Positions 60,706 through 64,000 of a stretch of 64,000 nucleotides of DNA are shown here, in pieces. Numbering within the stretch: the first letter of the stretch is position 1; every line of letters starts with the position of its first letter. Source of the stretch: Rugalucina vietnamica (taxonomy: Eukaryota > Mollusca > Bivalvia > Lucinida > Lucinidae); contig OZ024874.1 in assembly GCA_964017185.1 (NCBI GenBank), positions 52,666,856 through 52,730,855 of the forward strand, written 5' to 3'. Under the pieces are notes generated by a model. It had not been told where the DNA came from, searched no databases, and saw only the letters and a list, made by a program, of their open reading frames with translations. Position numbers and translations under genes: made by a program.

Positions 60706-60737
60706 TTTAAAAGAGGCCCCATAAAAAAGCTGCAAAT

Positions 60738-61742
60738 CAAACTGCTTAAAAGTCGACATGAAAATTGCTTAAAAGTCAACCCGAATCAAACTGCTTAAAA
60801 GTCAACCTAAATCAAACTGCTTAAGTCAACCTGAATCAAACTGCTTAAAAGTCGACCTGAATCAAACTGCTTAAAACGTCATCCTGAAACAAACTGCTTA
60901 AGTCAACCTGAATCAAACTGCTTAAGAGTCAACCTGAATCAAACTGCTTAAAAGTCGACCTGAATCAAACTCCCTAAAAGTTAACCTGAATCAAACTGCT
61001 TAAAAGTCAACCTGAATCAAACTCCCTAAGAGTCAACCTGAATCAGACTGCTTAAAAGTCGACCTGAATCAAACTGCTTAAGTCAACCTGATTCAAACTG
61101 CTTACAAGTCGACCCGGATCAAACTGCTTAAAAGTCAACCAGAATCAAACTGCTTAAGTCAACCTGAATCAAACTGCTTAAAAGTCAACCTGAATCAATA
61201 TGCTTAAAAGTCAACTCGAATCAAACTGCTTAAAAGTCAACCTGAATCAAACTGCTTAAAAGTCAACCTGGATCAAACTGCATAAGAGTCAACCTGAATC
61301 AAACTGCTTGATAGTCAACCTGAATCAAACTGCTTAAGAGTCAACCTGAACCAAACTGCTTATGAGTCAACCTGAATCAGACTGCTTAAAAGTCGACCTG
61401 AATCAAACTGCTCAAAAAACCTGAATGAAACTGCTAAAGTCAGTCTGAATCAAACTGCTTAAAAGTCAACCTGGATCAAACTGCATAAGAGTAAACCTGT
61501 ATCAAACTGCTAAAGAGTCAACCTGAATCAAACTGCTTAAGAGTCAACCTGAATCAAACTGCTTAAAAGTCAACATGCATCAAACTGCTTAAAAGTCAAC
61601 CTGAATCAAACTGCTTAAGTCAACCTGAATCAAACTGCTTAAAAGTCAACCTGGATCAATCTGCATAAGTCAACCTGAATCAAACTGCTTAAGAGTCAAC
61701 CTGAATCAAACTGCTTAAAAGTCAACCTGAGTTAAACTGCAA
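60738..61742 (+). repeat. Minisatellite, 26-bp unit, about 38 copies
   Basis: Unit CTGCTTAAAAGTCAACCTGA plus ATCAAA, with 24-bp forms lacking AA. Scattered variants (GTCGAC for GTCAAC, TCCCTAAGAG) suggest a higher-order mixture. Not CRISPR: there are no unique spacers. Confidence 0.93.
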
Positions 61743-61879
61743 CAAGGATAGAATATTTGCTGTGGGTAAACTTAGTCCATGAGACCTAGTCTTTAGACAG
61801 GACGAACTGTACCACCACTTCTTAGTAAATGTTTTCCTTAAAGACAAACATGGAAGAGGTGTCTGGAATGACTCCAGGC

Positions 61880-62135
61880 GCCGAGGTTATAAAAATATTT
61901 TCATGCTCAGCTCAGCTGAGACCTAAATTTATTCTGCTCATAAAATGTTAAAATGTAATTCATCCTGTTCATAAATGTTAACTGCCAACAATTTTAACAT
62001 TTATTAGCAGGATAAATTCCAGGCTTTGGTGATCTAAACCTGAAATTTCAATTTAACTGTTCCAGTATTTATGACTACTTAAAATTTCATGCTCAGCCGA
62101 GTTGAGCATGAAAATATTTTTGTAAATTCGCAGCC
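61880..62135. repeat. Palindromic element right of the minisatellite
   Basis: A second, diverged copy of the 60.5-kb palindrome in the same orientation: GAGGTTATAAAAATATTTTC, TGCCAACAATTTTAACATTT, TGAGCATGAAAATATTTTTG. Confidence 0.7.
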
Positions 62136-62522
62136 AGACTGATACAAGGCCACCACACTCCCAAGCTGTGGTGCATATAAAAGCTTTAACCCATATATGA
62201 CGAATGGATTCACCCATCATTATCATTTGGACAAGTCCACTTAAACTTTAAGGGCTTTAGGTGTGATTTTAAAGTTTTATTCCTTTTTTCAATGAAATTT
62301 CTATAAGCAAACGGAATAGCCCAAGACGGGACGCCACGTTCTGCGGCGTCACATCTGGGGCTATACTGTTTGCCTTTGTCCCATAAAAAGGACCCCAGGC
62401 TTATACGAGTTAAAAGGCAAAGGACGTGTAAAGGATACAAAGAAGCTAAAGTAGAGGTTACAATTTTATTCCTAAACATCATAACTATTGTAGCAACATA
62501 ATGTACAACAGCGCATGATAAA

Positions 62523-62757
62523 TCAGCCGTATAATGAGAAAACTAACAATGTCCTTTCCGACCAGGTCCGACACAAACCGAGCTGTACAAGCACAGATGA
62601 TGGCTAGAAGATGGAAATTTTGGATGTAGAAAGTAGAGGCACTGTACTATCCTGGCAGCGAAAACAAAGGCGCTGGTCAGCTTCGCAGTAACTGCGAAGC
62701 TGATCTGCGCTTTTGTTTTCGCATTTGCAAAATGTTGGTTTCTCACGAGGTGCGATC
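62523..62757 (-). mobile_element. MITE-A copy
   Basis: Full length, with perfect stem CTTCGCAG-TAA-CTGCGAAG although the element is otherwise diverged. Confidence 0.86.
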
Positions 62758-62849
62758 AAATCTTAATAAACCACATTGCAAGAAAAATTTGGAAAGCCTT
62801 ACACCACAAGCTCACTTGTTAAGCAAGTGCTTCATTATCATCGTAGCAA

Positions 62850-63010
62850 ACAGATGGTTAGAGGCTGGGAATTTTTTATTTAGAAAGTAGAGGAATTGTA
62901 CATCCGTGTAGCGAAAACAAAGGCGCTGATCAGCTTCGCAGTTACTGCGAAGCTGATCTGCGACTTTGTTTTCGCCTATGCAGATTGTTGATTTTCCCAT
63001 GCGACGGCTC
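62850..63010 (-). mobile_element. MITE-A copy, 5'-truncated
   Basis: The first third is missing; stem CTTCGCAG-TTA-CTGCGAAG is perfect. Confidence 0.82.
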
Positions 63011-63016
63011 AAATAT

Positions 63017-63603
63017 GGTGTAAGAAATGCTGAATTTAACTGAGCCAACAAGACACATGAAGCTGGCATATTCAATGTGTGAAGTTAGATCTAGAAACAG
63101 ATACTGCCAAGTTTTGTAGCCACAGACAAAAAGTTGACTTGTTCATTACATTTCAATCAATATCTAAATTTAAAACTTCAAAAACTGAAACATACATATG
63201 TGCCATAGCCTTTTACACATCTAACTTATTGCAAATATAGAAAAATTACACATCTTGTCTTTATTTTGATAGCACAAAATATAAAAGTAGATATCCAAAA
63301 TAGTACAATCAGAATCTGAATCCAATGTTCTTGCATAAATAATTATAGGCATAGCAATTTGAAGCCATTTTCATTTGGTTGGGAGACTTGTTCAAACAAC
63401 GCTTGTTCAAGTCATGAAATTCATGTGCCAACTGAACATGGCTTTTGGCTTAACTGTTGACATTGTTAGTTATTGCGATGTGACATACTGCTGGCCGATG
63501 CTCAAGTAATTCCATGTTTTGTTGAGTTCTTGCATGCAAGATTTTCAATTGAATAGTTGTAAAATGCAAGAATAACAATAAAACATACATCTTTCAATGC
63601 AAA
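63017..63603. other. No feature recognised
   Basis: AT-rich, with no coding or repeat signal between two MITE-A copies. Confidence 0.5.
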
Positions 63604-63816
63604 TTTGAGGCGCCTCGTGAGAAAACCAACAATTTGCATAGGCGAAAACAAAGGCGCAGGTTAGCGCCTTTGTTTTCGCTTCACATATAGTACCCTCTCT
63701 CTTTTCGTCTTAAATCCTAAATTTTAAGCTTCTAGCCTGCTTCTGTGACTGTACAGGCCGATTTGTGTCATAACTGGTCGGAAATCAAATTGTTGGTTTT
63801 CTCACGCACAGGCTCA
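63604..63816 (+). mobile_element. MITE-A copy
   Basis: The palindrome has collapsed to the minimal GGCGCAGGTTAGCGCC. Confidence 0.84.
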
Positions 63817-64000
63817 TTTGTTTGCAGAGTCTCCCAGAAGCACTTTGAACCCTGGGCCTAGAGTTCATATGACTTCCTCAAGCCTCAGCAATCGTTAATG
63901 CATGAAAGGTATGTTTGATCCCTATATTCAAGCTTCATAAAATTCTTATGGAAATCTGTTGAAAAATATATCTTATAATATTGAATCGCTTCTTCTTAGA

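Noticed and set aside
60738..61742. Regularly spaced repeats resembling a CRISPR array
   Set aside because: Units are contiguous with no unique spacers, and the genome is eukaryotic. It is a minisatellite.

Overview
This is eukaryotic nuclear DNA: AT-rich, with short GT-AG exons scattered among introns and dense non-autonomous transposons. The three recognisable genes are metazoan. The repeats are Helentron-type elements with 160-180 bp tandem cores, tRNA-derived SINEs and foldback MITEs. Together these suggest a lophotrochozoan, most likely a bivalve mollusc. The taxon is inferred from the sequence alone.

Genes. (1) MIX23 (CCDC58), + strand: its last four coding exons lie at 1321-3750, and the first exon is upstream of the window. 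(2) A FAM162-family mitochondrial membrane protein, - strand: four exons between 31490 and 11262 encode 159 codons, with an 18 kb first intron packed with transposons. (3) ZUP1/ZUFSP, the K63-ubiquitin-specific peptidase, + strand: eight coding exons at 42035-53938 join to an intact 773-codon frame with five C2H2 fingers and a complete Cys-His-Asp triad. MIX23 and FAM162 are adjacent and tail to tail here. From memory they are also neighbours in human, but head to head.

Repeats dominate the rest. MITE-A has about 27 copies of roughly 235 bp, with GAGCCGC / GCGGCTC ends and a 43-bp internal palindrome; it occurs in six of the seven ZUP1 introns. MITE-B has about 8 copies, with ends near CATTACGAAAAC. 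Three Helentron-like (HINE) families are called HINE1, HINE2 and HINE3. Each has subterminal inverted repeats, a tandem core, a short microsatellite and a 3' hairpin. HINE1 occurs with four different cores. Other elements: a complete TRIM LTR retrotransposon with a perfect tRNA-Leu primer site; a 1.08 kb hAT-like foldback with 8-bp TSD; two copies of a 0.9 kb TIR element inserted between AAA and TTT without TSD (Spy-like); Tc1/mariner-like TA-flanked elements; SINEs; LINE reverse-transcriptase fragments; a 1 kb minisatellite; and large palindromes.

Layout. 1-1297: HINE1 end (- orientation). 1321-3750: MIX23. 2.8-8.7 kb: MITE-A, SINEs and nested TIR elements. 8.7-13.5 kb: FAM162 3' exons and MITE-B. 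14-31.3 kb: FAM162 intron 1, with HINE2, HINE3, HINE1, TRIM and hAT foldback. 31.4-31.5 kb: FAM162 exon 1. 31.7-35.6 kb: TIR candidate and HINE1. 35.6-41.9 kb: LINE fragments, MITEs and tRNA-like fragments. 42-54 kb: ZUP1. 54-64 kb: foldback elements, giant palindrome and minisatellite.

Nested insertions give a relative order: HINEs, a SINE and TIR elements interrupt MITEs and older foldbacks. The genes show no obvious shared pathway, although MIX23 and FAM162 are both mitochondrial.
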